From Cellvibrio sp. KY-GH-1 (GTDB lineage: Bacteria > Pseudomonadota > Gammaproteobacteria > Pseudomonadales > Cellvibrionaceae): DNA of 64,000 nt. Below the pieces are notes generated by a model. That model saw only the letters and a program-made list of their open reading frames with translations, was not told the DNA's origin and did not search any database. Made by a program: the position numbers and the translations under genes. The DNA is taken from assembly GCF_008806975.1 (NCBI RefSeq), contig NZ_CP031728.1, positions 3,307,501 through 3,371,500 of the forward strand, written 5' to 3'. Position 1 is the stretch's first letter. Each line of letters starts with the position of its first letter. Positions 1-9,031 of the stretch are shown here, piece by piece.

Positions 1-325
1 CGAACAACACCGGGAAGGTAACGCCCAACTCTTTCAGCAGCTTTTTCGCGTCGGTATTATCTTCTTCTACATTTACGCCGTAGAGCACAAAGCCGGCACT
101 GGAATAGCGCTGGTACATAGCATCCAGTAACGGCATTTCTTTCCGGCAGGGTCCGCACCATGACGCCCAAAAATTCAACATCACCACCTGACCGCGCTGT
201 TCCGCCAGGCGCACATTGTCACCCTTACTGCTTGGCAAGGTGAAATCCGGTGCGGCATCCGCACTGGCAATCAATGATGCGGAAGCCAACGCACAGACTG
301 CAAAAACCCTCAAAAAATATCTCAT
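1..325 (-). CDS. TlpA/ResA-like exported thioredoxin-fold protein (partial, C-terminus beyond window)
   Basis: A leftward frame opens with ATG at 325 and runs off the left edge, giving about 108 residues. It begins with a hydrophobic export signal (MRYFLRVFAVCALASASLIASADA) followed by APDFTL, typical of AhpC/TSA and TlpA proteins. The redox motif appears as NFWASWCGPCRKEMP (WCGPC). Family members are periplasmic disulfide reductases that often keep cytochrome c cysteines reduced for heme attachment. It is last in a leftward series after two beta-barrel proteins and a CxxCH lipoprotein, so a role in maturing or servicing those proteins is a reasonable inference. The partner is not shown by the sequence. 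Confidence 0.85.
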   Translation of the reverse strand, partial: MRYFLRVFAVCALASASLIASADAAPDFTLPSSKGDNVRLAEQRGQVVMLNFWASWCGPCRKEMPLLDAMYQRYSSAGFVLYGVNVEEDNTDAKKLLKELGVTFPVLF

Positions 326-352
326 GCTCACACCACCATCACACTTAATAGA

Positions 353-1018
353 TTAGAAAAACAATGACAATCCAAGGCGCGATTCCAGATTGGTTACGCG
401 CTTGCTTTCACCAAATAATTCATGCTCAAAACTGTGGCCCCGCATGCTTAAATCCAACGCCAACCAATCAGTGGCATAAAAGCGCAACCCTGCCCCTATG
501 CTGGTGGTGAAATAATCTTTTGCAGCAAAATCTGTGTTGCCGCCACCGAGCATAATGTAAAAGTGATTGTTAAACGCCCACTTGTCCGAGATATACACCT
601 GACCGTGTAAAAAGTTGTAGCCGAGTGCAAGATTGTAGTACTGAATATCGCGCTGATCCTCGGTCAGCAACTCCACGCCACCGCTCAATAATTCATAACT
701 GGTTTTTTCTGTTTTGCTGACCGCATACGCAGCCTCGACAAAAAAATCTTCTGTGATGTGATAGGCAAAGGTAATCCCCTGCACATCGTTAGTGCCAAAA
801 TCTTCCACACTAAGCAAACCGAAAAACGCACCCATTTCAAAATCTTCACTGTCCAGATCATCTTCTTTAATGGTGCGACGTTTGATATCCGGAGTAATAA
901 TTTGCTCCAGCTCATCATCTTCTTGTTCGTCATCTTCCTGCGCAACAGCCTGACCGGCAAAACCTATCAGGCTCGCCAGCAGGCCAATCAGAAAAAGACG
1001 TTGAAACCGAGTTTCCAT
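353..1018 (-). CDS. Outer membrane beta-barrel protein
   Basis: A 221-residue exported protein. The signal peptide (METRFQRLFLIGLLASLIGFAGQAVA) is followed by a very acidic stretch (QEDDEQEDDELEQ), then alternating polar and aromatic strands ending in a C-terminal Phe (LGLSLFF), the outer-membrane insertion signature. The start at 1018 has a good Shine-Dalgarno GAAGAGG about seven bases upstream, inside the preceding gene, which it overlaps by 31 bases. That implies translational coupling. The barrel resembles the C-terminal half of its upstream neighbour, so the two look like paralogues. I associate both with the OMP_myx_plus type of small barrel, from memory. Function unknown. Confidence 0.75.
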   Translation of the reverse strand: METRFQRLFLIGLLASLIGFAGQAVAQEDDEQEDDELEQIITPDIKRRTIKEDDLDSEDFEMGAFFGLLSVEDFGTNDVQGITFAYHITEDFFVEAAYAVSKTEKTSYELLSGGVELLTEDQRDIQYYNLALGYNFLHGQVYISDKWAFNNHFYIMLGGGNTDFAAKDYFTTSIGAGLRFYATDWLALDLSMRGHSFEHELFGESKRVTNLESRLGLSLFF

Positions 1019-1788
1019 TCATTAACCTCTTCGTTGGTATTGCGGCTGGTAAGTACGTAGTGGTTGACATATTCCACGCGCATAAAGAACCGGCCGGTGA
1101 GATGAACATAAGCACCCAGACTTGCTTGAAGTAGATTGTCTTCGCGATCTTCGGATTGCACCAGTGTAGAACTGGGAAACGTTTTTATTTTACCGCCACC
1201 AATGCTAAAAAACGGCGAGCCGCGCAGTTCGGGAAAAGGCTGAAACAGCAGCGCACCACCGATGATTTGACTATCGGAAAACTTTCCGGTGTTATCGGCA
1301 AAGCGCAGCTCCGCGGATAAGTTTTTGGTAAAGCGATAACCAAGGTTCAACGTCAAACTGTCGGCCCCGGCAAAATCGCCATAGGCGGCGCCCATTTCAA
1401 AGCGATTAACCAGATAATCTGCCTGTTTGCTGTCTGGAAACTCTGGTTTGCTGCCATCCAGCGCCAGAGTAAATTGCATGTCGTCGCGCTTGATCCAACC
1501 CACAATCCCGCGCCGGGTTTTAATTTTGATCCACTCGGTACGGCTTTTTAACAGGGTGATAATTTCTTCGCGCTCGACCACATGAAAAATCGGATAGCCG
1601 CGCCCGGGCCCCGAATACACATTGATAAAAGCATCGTCCACACTGACCTGTAATGGTTCATCCGCAGCAAACCAGTTAGTGAACCAGTTTTGCGCCCAGG
1701 CAGGATGACTGCACAACAAGAGGCAGCAGAAAATAATTCGGTAAAAACCCGGGCGTTTTTGTTGTTGTGATGCGCCGAAAATCGTCAT
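988..1788 (-). CDS. SH3-domain plus outer membrane beta-barrel protein
   Basis: 266 residues. A signal peptide (ending HPAWA) precedes a bacterial SH3 domain at about residues 45-105, with the characteristic INVYSGPGRGYPIFHVVEREE and WIKIKTRRGIVGWI segments. A beta-barrel follows from about residue 120, ending NVFF. SH3 modules of this kind usually contact peptidoglycan or other periplasmic partners, so the protein may link barrel and cell wall. It starts six bases after the stop of the HzsA-like gene and overlaps the next barrel gene by 31 bases, so the leftward genes form one operon. Confidence is high for the domains and low for the function. Confidence 0.75.
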   Translation of the reverse strand: MTIFGASQQQKRPGFYRIIFCCLLLCSHPAWAQNWFTNWFAADEPLQVSVDDAFINVYSGPGRGYPIFHVVEREEIITLLKSRTEWIKIKTRRGIVGWIKRDDMQFTLALDGSKPEFPDSKQADYLVNRFEMGAAYGDFAGADSLTLNLGYRFTKNLSAELRFADNTGKFSDSQIIGGALLFQPFPELRGSPFFSIGGGKIKTFPSSTLVQSEDREDNLLQASLGAYVHLTGRFFMRVEYVNHYVLTSRNTNEEVNEWKLGFNVFF

Positions 1789-1794
1789 TGATAA

Positions 1795-4740
1795 TCAATC
1801 TACCGAGTCAAAAGGATTGTTGTAATACGCCGCGCGTATATCCAGCCATTCGGATAACAATTTCAATTCGCTTGCGCTTAAAAAGCCCCGGTGATCGACA
1901 GTTTCGTCCGCTGCATTGAAAGAATTAAACCGACCAAAAAATCTTGCACTGGCGCGCGCGCCACCCACCGACATGCTTGAGTCAACGCCCTCCCGGAAGG
2001 TGAGCGGGATAGGATTACCAGTGCTATCCAACACCAATAGGGTTTCCACTTGTCCCTGCGAGTTAGTGATGTCCTGTTGCACAAAAGGACAATCGGCCAC
2101 GCCTTCACAGGTTGGCTTACCCTCGGTATCCAGCGTAACTACGCATTCAGGTATCGAATCTTCATCTACGTCGAATTCACACACGGGAATATTATCGGTA
2201 AGACCTGCGCCGTCTTCCGTTAACACCTGGCGGAAATCGTCAGTCAGCAATTCGTGGTAGGAGGCAATGTGATTGTTATTCACTTCCGAGGCCTGACTGG
2301 TCAACTCTAGCTGACCGGCAGGAATCTGTACAAGCGTATTGCCGTTGTTATCCACACCATCGCGACTATGGCAGCCGGTGCAGCGACGCTCAACCGCGTT
2401 AACCATGCGGCTGCGCTCCCACAGAGGCTGGATATGGGTTTCGTAATTGATAATGACGCGGCATAAGCTGTTCCAACCGTCTGGCTCCATGCAGGCTTCC
2501 GAGGTTGGCGCACTGATTTGTGCAGGATCATCCGCCAAACTGGAGTAGCGGTATTCAAAACTGGTTTCGCGGGCACGCACCGTTGGATCTGTCCATTCAT
2601 CGTTAAAAACGATATCCACACTGGGCGCACGCAGGGCCACTGGCGCACAACTGGCGGCATTCCCGGGTGTCAGGCAAAACGCCGAGCGCGCGGCAAACTC
2701 AGCCATGGTTTCACCCATAGTCGGAGTTATAGGCGTACCCAGAGCATCGAAACGCAGTGTGTTGCGGAAGGCGAGCCCGCTAGTCGCCGCCCCCTGGTTT
2801 AGTGCCACTGCTTCTGCGCCGGCGCGCCCATGGGCGACATCATTCTGATTATTGTGACAGCCATTGCACTCGCGCACCTCACCCGGGCGCAATTGCAGCC
2901 AATTATTGTGTACCGGGCTGATACGGCGACCATTGGCATCCAACACCTCGATGGTAAAAGCTACATCGGCAGGCACTTTTACTTTGACCGAACCATCCGG
3001 CTCGATAGGTGCGTAACCCAGAATTTCGCGCATCACACCCCCACTGACACCAAAGGCGAACCTTTGAAAATTCAGGGTGTCGTTATCGGGCATAGACACA
3101 GCTTTAATCAGGCGCAAGAAGCGCGCTGGGCGTTGGCTAGCGGGTGCAGCCGCCATAGTCCCCAAGTCAGAGAGCGCTGGATTTGCGCCATAGCGAACAA
3201 AACTACCGTCCATATCGTAGACACTGCGGATATGCAACACGCCCACGGCCTCGCGCGCCAGGTCCGCATCCAGGGTTGAACGGAAATAGGCGGGTGGGGT
3301 GACTTTCTCCAGCGAAACCACATCAGTAAAGATATAACCGTCTTTGGCCAGCACAACTGGCTGCTGGGTTTGCGCGGCTATGTTGTAGATCCAAATCCCG
3401 TAGAAAGGAGCAGCCTCACGAATACCGGTAATTGCCATATTCGTTGCCGTACAGGGTAGTAGTTTGAGCGTTACCGGCTCTTCCAGGCGACACTGACTCC
3501 AACTCACCAGCAGCCGATTGGTGCCGTCGTAAAGCGGATAAAGGGAGGCAAAGCGACCATGTTCCGATATTTCGTTTTCACCTTCGCGAATATTCACCGG
3601 CAGTATGGAGATGCGGCTCTGGCCGACTGCATCCCCCCCGGTGACACCGGGCACAGCGCGATTAGCCTCACTGAAGTGAGCACCGTCGATCACCACCATA
3701 TCACCCCCAAGCAATGCCCCGCTGGGTTTAAGGATGCCAGCAATACGGCCGTCGGGCATGGGGTTGAGATGGAACAAGCGCGGGGTACTTTGAGTGGCAT
3801 CTTCCGGTTCGCCATTCAGGCTGTTGTAGCCGTAGTAGATCTGGCTATTGGTGCCGTCCGGGTTCACGGTATAGAAGCTCAGGTTGTCGTGGTTACCCAT
3901 ATGATCCCAGCGCGAGTAGAACACCCGACCATCCGGTAACAGCCCGGGCTGGATATCGTGACTTTGGTTGTAGGTAATCTGCTGGATGTCAGTCCCATCA
4001 TCCTTCATGGTGTGCAGCACATAGGCGGGGCGATTGCGATTGTCTTCAGTGCCGGCGGAATACTGTGGCTTGCCATCGTCCAGCAATATCGCCTTGCTGC
4101 GCGATTGGCGTGTGGACGCAAACAGGATACGACCGTCAGGTAGATAACGTGGTGCGACATCCTGGCCAGCTTCAGCCACTATGTCAGTACTGATAATGCG
4201 GCGCAGCACTTTGGATTGCAGATGGTATTCCCAGATATTCCAGGTGGGTTGATCCTCATCGTCAGCATCGGGAATTTCCGGCGCGCGCATGGCAAATACC
4301 AAGCGATTGCCATCGGGGTGGACCGAGACATCTTTTACATCGTACAGCGGGCCATCAGGGTAGTCGTCGAGAGGATAGTTCTCTTTCGGAAATGCCGCCG
4401 AGGTGATATCGACTGGGGCGGCTTGCGCAGTAGCACGATCTTTAAGGATAAGTTTGGCACCGGGGTTAAACGCGTCCGGCTCGAACACATCGGGAAATAC
4501 CGGATTATCATTTTCGTCGACGGGAATGGGGCGCTCCACATAGGCGATAGGCAAGTCCACCACCACCGGGTCGGGCTTTTGCCCACCATCAGCGCTACCC
4601 CCACCTCCACCACCACATCCGGCCAATAAACCCGCAGCCAAGCTGGCAGCAACCAGTGCACCGGATACCCGCGCACCTGCACTGCAGAGCGATAAAAAGT
4701 CCTTCATACGGGGTAGAAAACAACCCAATTCGCGTTTCAT
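1795..4740 (-). CDS. HzsA-related PD40 / c-type heme-motif lipoprotein
   Basis: About 981 residues from ATG 4740. The frame opens 48 bases earlier at a TTG, and ATG 4707 is also possible; none has a strong ribosome site. A lipobox (LLAGC) followed by a glycine run marks an exported lipoprotein. The middle holds beta-propeller-like PD40 repeats (VSVHPDGNRLVFAMR, PRYLPDGRILFASTRQ, PGLLPDGRVFYSRWD). A later segment reads PIEPDGSVKVKVPADVAF, then RPGEVRECNGCHN, and a second site is RRCTGCHS. This resembles the hydrazine synthase alpha-subunit middle domain (HZS_alpha) seen in many non-anammox proteins, so the reaction here is unknown. It is divergent from the rightward c-heme cluster and heads the leftward operon. 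Confidence 0.7.
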   Translation of the reverse strand: MKRELGCFLPRMKDFLSLCSAGARVSGALVAASLAAGLLAGCGGGGGGSADGGQKPDPVVVDLPIAYVERPIPVDENDNPVFPDVFEPDAFNPGAKLILKDRATAQAAPVDITSAAFPKENYPLDDYPDGPLYDVKDVSVHPDGNRLVFAMRAPEIPDADDEDQPTWNIWEYHLQSKVLRRIISTDIVAEAGQDVAPRYLPDGRILFASTRQSRSKAILLDDGKPQYSAGTEDNRNRPAYVLHTMKDDGTDIQQITYNQSHDIQPGLLPDGRVFYSRWDHMGNHDNLSFYTVNPDGTNSQIYYGYNSLNGEPEDATQSTPRLFHLNPMPDGRIAGILKPSGALLGGDMVVIDGAHFSEANRAVPGVTGGDAVGQSRISILPVNIREGENEISEHGRFASLYPLYDGTNRLLVSWSQCRLEEPVTLKLLPCTATNMAITGIREAAPFYGIWIYNIAAQTQQPVVLAKDGYIFTDVVSLEKVTPPAYFRSTLDADLAREAVGVLHIRSVYDMDGSFVRYGANPALSDLGTMAAAPASQRPARFLRLIKAVSMPDNDTLNFQRFAFGVSGGVMREILGYAPIEPDGSVKVKVPADVAFTIEVLDANGRRISPVHNNWLQLRPGEVRECNGCHNNQNDVAHGRAGAEAVALNQGAATSGLAFRNTLRFDALGTPITPTMGETMAEFAARSAFCLTPGNAASCAPVALRAPSVDIVFNDEWTDPTVRARETSFEYRYSSLADDPAQISAPTSEACMEPDGWNSLCRVIINYETHIQPLWERSRMVNAVERRCTGCHSRDGVDNNGNTLVQIPAGQLELTSQASEVNNNHIASYHELLTDDFRQVLTEDGAGLTDNIPVCEFDVDEDSIPECVVTLDTEGKPTCEGVADCPFVQQDITNSQGQVETLLVLDSTGNPIPLTFREGVDSSMSVGGARASARFFGRFNSFNAADETVDHRGFLSASELKLLSEWLDIRAAYYNNPFDSVD

Positions 4741-4788
4741 AAGCCACTGCCGAAAATTGTAAAATAGCGATTCGTCGAGTCTATTCAA

Positions 4789-5247
4789 AAGCTACGCCAA
4801 TCAAACCGCAACCCGCACCAATCAGGATTTGCCCCGCAAATTTTAGTCAAGGACGCGACATCCATCTGATTCTGCGAAACGCAATGTGAACCGCGTCGCG
4901 CATTCTTTTCGTTTACCTTGGAGTTAACACCAGATCCACCTCACATGAACCAGTTCACATCTTGCCGATCCGCAACCTAAAGTGACAATTTGTGCCACAT
5001 TTTCTGCAGATGACAATCCGATTAACGGCAAGTCCGAATTCACGCAAAAGCGCTAAAATTCTCACTTATAGAGTGATAAGAGACGCCTCCCGGAAGGAGA
5101 ACAGAGAACTGATTCTAATTCTGGAAAGCTGCTAGCCCAAAGCCATTTTTACTGCCGTCGTTCGGCATACTCGCTGCATAACGCCCCCTAAAAAATCGAA
5201 TTGAATATCCAATGTTGCCACTAACAAGGCACAAGCCGGGAGCTACC
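4789..5247. other. Divergent intergenic region
   Basis: About 460 bases between the two divergently transcribed exported-protein operons. It must carry promoters in both directions, but no convincing -35/-10 pair or operator stands out. A purine-rich GGAAGGAG at about 5093-5100 resembles a ribosome site but is followed by no convincing reading frame. Nothing else recognised. Confidence 0.4.
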
Positions 5248-6486
5248 GTGATTATTCCCTCTACCCGCCTGCTAAGCAGGCTGACCCAGTATCTGCCTGT
5301 CGGATTGCTCGCACTCACACTGGCAGCAACCGATGCCAATGCCGGCTCGCGCGAACAGGCACTGCAAATCCACAACCGCGTTGCCGGAGTTCCGCCGACC
5401 GAAGCCGTGCTGCTGCAAATGGCCGCGCAAATCGACGCGGGCCAAACCGCCGAGGCGGTGAAGATCGCAATGAACAATGAGGCCTTTTACAGCGTCACGC
5501 TTAAAAACATGGCGACGCCCTGGACCAACCGCGACCAGACAGTCTTCGCTCCGCTCAATGATTATGTGGCCACCATTATTGGCCTGGTGCGCGACAACGC
5601 CGATTTCCGTACCGCGCTCTATGACGATGTAATCTACACCAGCAACGCATCCGGTCTGCCCGCCTACTCCAATGCCAACAACAGCCACTACGAAGCGATT
5701 GAAAGCCAGGGTGTGAGCCTGAAAGACACACTGGTGCGCCGCACCCAATCCAGCCTGAATGGTCTACCGGCCGATGCCACTTCCGGTGTAATCACCAGCC
5801 GCGCGGCCGCCAAGGCGTTTTTTATTGCCGGCACCAACCGCGCCATGTTTCGCTTCACCCTGCTGAACCACCTTTGCCGCGATCTGGAGCAGGTGCACGA
5901 TACTTCGCTGGTGCCAGACTTTATCCGCCAGGACGTGAGCCGCAGCCCCGGGGGCGATAGCCGCGTTTTTCTCAATAACTGTATCGGCTGTCACAACGGC
6001 ATGGACCCAATGGCCAAAGCCTACGCCTATTACGATTACGAATTCGATATCAACGGCGATCCGGATGGCATCAACGGCGCCATACACTACAACGGCGAAG
6101 GCACTCTCGACCCGGATACCAATTCACGGGTGGAGAAGAAATACCGCATCAACAGCTCCACGTTTAAACCTGGCTATGTCACCACCAATGACGATTGGCT
6201 CAACTACTGGCGCAAAGGCCAGAACAGCTATTTGGGCTGGGGCTGGAACTCCCCCACGCTTACTGGCAGCGGCACCGGCGCCAAATCCATGAATATGGAG
6301 CTGGCCCATTCCAAAGCCTTTGCCAGTTGTCAGGTAGAAAAAGTGTTCCAGAACGTGTGCCTGCGCAAACCGGGCGATGCCACAGACCGCGCCAAGATCG
6401 AGGAGTTTACCCAGAACTTTGCCGCCAATAACTATCAGTTGAAGCAGGTATTTATCGATACTGCCAACTACTGCAAAGGCCAATAA
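5248..6486 (+). CDS. Exported protein with single CxxCH heme motif
   Basis: 412 residues from GTG 5248, chosen because GGGAG lies six bases upstream (5238-5242) and the product then begins directly with a clean signal peptide (ending ATDANA). An in-frame ATG at 5212 is less likely. The first third is helical (EQALQIHNRVAGVPPTEAVLLQMA). The one heme-type motif is NNCIGCHNGMDPM at about residue 250, followed by a Tyr/Asp-rich segment. I do not recognise a named family. It is first in a rightward three-gene set (5, 11 and 11 bases between genes) that shares CxxCH motifs and export signals, so an electron-transfer role in the periplasm is inferred. Confidence 0.65.
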   Translation: MIIPSTRLLSRLTQYLPVGLLALTLAATDANAGSREQALQIHNRVAGVPPTEAVLLQMAAQIDAGQTAEAVKIAMNNEAFYSVTLKNMATPWTNRDQTVFAPLNDYVATIIGLVRDNADFRTALYDDVIYTSNASGLPAYSNANNSHYEAIESQGVSLKDTLVRRTQSSLNGLPADATSGVITSRAAAKAFFIAGTNRAMFRFTLLNHLCRDLEQVHDTSLVPDFIRQDVSRSPGGDSRVFLNNCIGCHNGMDPMAKAYAYYDYEFDINGDPDGINGAIHYNGEGTLDPDTNSRVEKKYRINSSTFKPGYVTTNDDWLNYWRKGQNSYLGWGWNSPTLTGSGTGAKSMNMELAHSKAFASCQVEKVFQNVCLRKPGDATDRAKIEEFTQNFAANNYQLKQVFIDTANYCKGQ

Positions 6487-6497
6487 GGGGGATGACC

Positions 6498-9020
6498 ATG
6501 ATGACATTTACGATGATCAAATGGCCGTTGCGCCCTGGTCTGCTTCTGCTGAGCCTGGTCTTGTCCACCCTGATCGGCTGCGGCTCAGGCTCCGGCGCTA
6601 AAACCGAACCCAAGCCCAATACCAACCCCGGTAATGGCAACGGCGAAGACTTTAGCTACAAGGGCGAAAAGCCCGCCTCCACCGCCGACATTACCAAATT
6701 CCAGAACAGCTTGTGGATCAACATCGCACGCGAAAACCGCTGCGGCGGCTGCCATATTCAGGGTAAGCAAGCGCCGGAATTTGCGCGCGGCGATGACATT
6801 AACCTCGCCTATGCCGCCGTAATCGATAACGGCCTGGTGAGTCTGGGTAATCCGTCCAAATCGCGGCTGGTCACCAAGGTCGCGGCGGGTCACAACTGTT
6901 GGCTGGCCGACCCGGTTGCCTGCGGCGATATTATGACCACCTGGATCACCGCCTGGGCGGGCACCTCGGGCACCACTGCCAACAGTGTGGAGCTCACTCC
7001 ACCGGCCGAGAAAGATATCAGCAGCAGCAAAACCTTTCCCGATAGCCCGAGCGGTTTCTCCACCACGGTTTACCCACTGCTAACCGAGTACTGTTCGCAA
7101 TGCCACAGTGAAAGCGCACTTACCCGCCAACAACCCTATTTTGCCAGTAGCCGGGTCGAGGCCGCCTACGAGGCCGCCAAGGCACGTATGCGTCTGGACA
7201 ACCCCGCTGCCTCGCGTTTTGTCCTGCGCCTTTCGGGCGATGCCCACAACTGCTGGAGTAATTGCAACCAGAACGCGGCCGAAATGCAGGCCGCGATCAC
7301 CCAATTTGCCAACAGCATTACCCCGGTCACGGTCGACCCCGAGTTGGTGGTTAGTAAGGCAGTGGGCCTGGGCGATGCGTTTGTAGTCACCAGCGGTGGC
7401 CGTATCGATACCGATATCATCGCCAAATACGAATTCAAAACCGGCAAGGGCAGCATCGCCTATGACACCTCGGGTGTAGACCCGATTGCCAACCTCAACC
7501 TGATTGGCAATGTCGGCTGGAGCAGCGCCTGGGGCCTGAAATTTAAAGACACCGGCAAGGCCCAAGCCGCGACCGCCGACAGCCGTAAATTCCACGATTT
7601 GCTGCGCGCTGCGGGCGAGTATTCCATTGAAGCCTGGGTGATTCCGGATAACGTGGTGCAAGGCGATAACGACAACAACCCGGCCCGAATAGTCACCTAC
7701 TCCGGCAGCGCCACCACCCGCAACTTCACCCTCGGCCAATACGAGTACAACTACAGTTTCATGAACCGCACCTCGGCCAGCGATGCTAATGGCCTGGACG
7801 AACTGGCCACTGCGGCCAACAAGGAAATCCTGCAGGCAAGCTTGCAACATGTGGTGGTGACCTTTGATCCGATTCGCGGCCGTCGCATTTATGTCAATGG
7901 CGAATTTACCGGCGATATGGACGCTGATGCCGGTGCGGTGCTGAAAGACTGGGATCCGAGCTTTGCCCTCGCAATCGGCAACGATGTGTCCAACAATCGC
8001 CCCTGGGCAGGCAGCATCCGCTTCCTGGCAATTCACAAGCGCGCCATGAGCGATGCGGATATCAAAACCAACTTCAACGTGGGCGTTGGCGCGAAATACT
8101 TGCTGCTATTTAACGTCTCGGAACTGGTGGGCACGCCGCTGAGTTTTATTGTGTTCGACGTGCAGCAGTTTGATGATTACGCCTACTTGTTCAGCTCGCC
8201 TTTCTTCACCAATCTGGGCGAACAAAAGGTAAGTAGCCCAGTAGATTTAAAAGGCCTGCGCATTGGCGTCAATGGCACTGAAGCCCATGTCGGTCAGGTC
8301 TTTGCCAACCTGAATACCAAAATCAGCGCCGCGCAAATGGTAGAAGGTCGCCAAACGCTCTCTACCCTCGGCACCATTGTGGAAATGAAACAGGGCCCGG
8401 ATCAGGATCAGTTTTTCCTCACCTTCGACCAGATTGGCTCTAACACCTACAGTCGTACCGAGGTGGTAGTGCCGCCCCCGGCAACCCCGGCCGATATTCC
8501 CGGCCAGGCCCATATCGGCCTGCGCAACTTTGCTGAAATCAACGCGACACTCTCGGCCCTGACTGGCGTGAGCAAAACCCAAACGGCAGTGCGTTCTACT
8601 TACACCAAGGTGGAGCAACAGTTGCCAACCCTGACCAATATCGAAGGCTTCCTCGCGGCGCAGCAGATGGGCATCACCCAGTTGGCGGTGTCTTACTGCA
8701 ATGCGCTGGTGGATGACACCAGCCTGCGCGCCAGCTACTTCAGTGGCTTTAACTTTGGCGCCGGCGCCGCTACCGCCTTTGCCGGCAGCGGGCGCAACCA
8801 GATTATCGACCCACTGATGAAAAACCTGCTGGCAGGCGATATCGCCTCCGGCGGCAAGCTGAATAACCAAGCCGACCCTGCTGCGATTCGCGCCGAGCTG
8901 AACCAGCTGATCGACCGTATGACCGCCTGCGGTAGCAGTTGTGCCAGCAACCGCACTGCCATCACCGTCAAAGCCACCTGCGCCGCCGCCATGGGCAGCG
9001 CCATTATGTTGTTGCAGTAA
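6498..9020 (+). CDS. LamG-domain lipoprotein with two cytochrome-like modules
   Basis: 840 residues from ATG 6498, which sits at normal spacing from AAGGGGG; an ATG at 6492 abuts that site. The lipobox is LSTLIGCG. Two similar modules follow. The first has NRCGGCHIQ then GHNCWLADPVACGDIMTTWI; the second has EYCSQCHSE then DAHNCWSNCNQNAAEMQAAI. Each thus pairs a CxxCH with an HNCW segment, suggesting internal duplication. Residues from about 330 to 525 form a LamG/concanavalin-like fold (SIEAWVIPDN, HVVVTFDPIRGRRIYVNGEF, IRFLAIHKRAMSDADI). The C-terminal 300 residues are unassigned. LamG folds often bind carbohydrate or protein, so this could be a surface-anchored redox or binding protein. Confidence 0.7.
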   Translation: MMTFTMIKWPLRPGLLLLSLVLSTLIGCGSGSGAKTEPKPNTNPGNGNGEDFSYKGEKPASTADITKFQNSLWINIARENRCGGCHIQGKQAPEFARGDDINLAYAAVIDNGLVSLGNPSKSRLVTKVAAGHNCWLADPVACGDIMTTWITAWAGTSGTTANSVELTPPAEKDISSSKTFPDSPSGFSTTVYPLLTEYCSQCHSESALTRQQPYFASSRVEAAYEAAKARMRLDNPAASRFVLRLSGDAHNCWSNCNQNAAEMQAAITQFANSITPVTVDPELVVSKAVGLGDAFVVTSGGRIDTDIIAKYEFKTGKGSIAYDTSGVDPIANLNLIGNVGWSSAWGLKFKDTGKAQAATADSRKFHDLLRAAGEYSIEAWVIPDNVVQGDNDNNPARIVTYSGSATTRNFTLGQYEYNYSFMNRTSASDANGLDELATAANKEILQASLQHVVVTFDPIRGRRIYVNGEFTGDMDADAGAVLKDWDPSFALAIGNDVSNNRPWAGSIRFLAIHKRAMSDADIKTNFNVGVGAKYLLLFNVSELVGTPLSFIVFDVQQFDDYAYLFSSPFFTNLGEQKVSSPVDLKGLRIGVNGTEAHVGQVFANLNTKISAAQMVEGRQTLSTLGTIVEMKQGPDQDQFFLTFDQIGSNTYSRTEVVVPPPATPADIPGQAHIGLRNFAEINATLSALTGVSKTQTAVRSTYTKVEQQLPTLTNIEGFLAAQQMGITQLAVSYCNALVDDTSLRASYFSGFNFGAGAATAFAGSGRNQIIDPLMKNLLAGDIASGGKLNNQADPAAIRAELNQLIDRMTACGSSCASNRTAITVKATCAAAMGSAIMLLQ

Positions 9021-9031
9021 GGGGAACCATC

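Noticed and set aside
7080-8036. Long leftward open frame (318 codons) inside the LamG gene
   Set aside because: Antisense to an intact lipoprotein gene in GC-rich codons; no ribosome site or recognisable domain.
8939-9031. In-frame upstream extension of the DUF1501-like gene
   Set aside because: It overlaps the previous gene, and ATG 9032 has its own ribosome site followed directly by a Tat signal.
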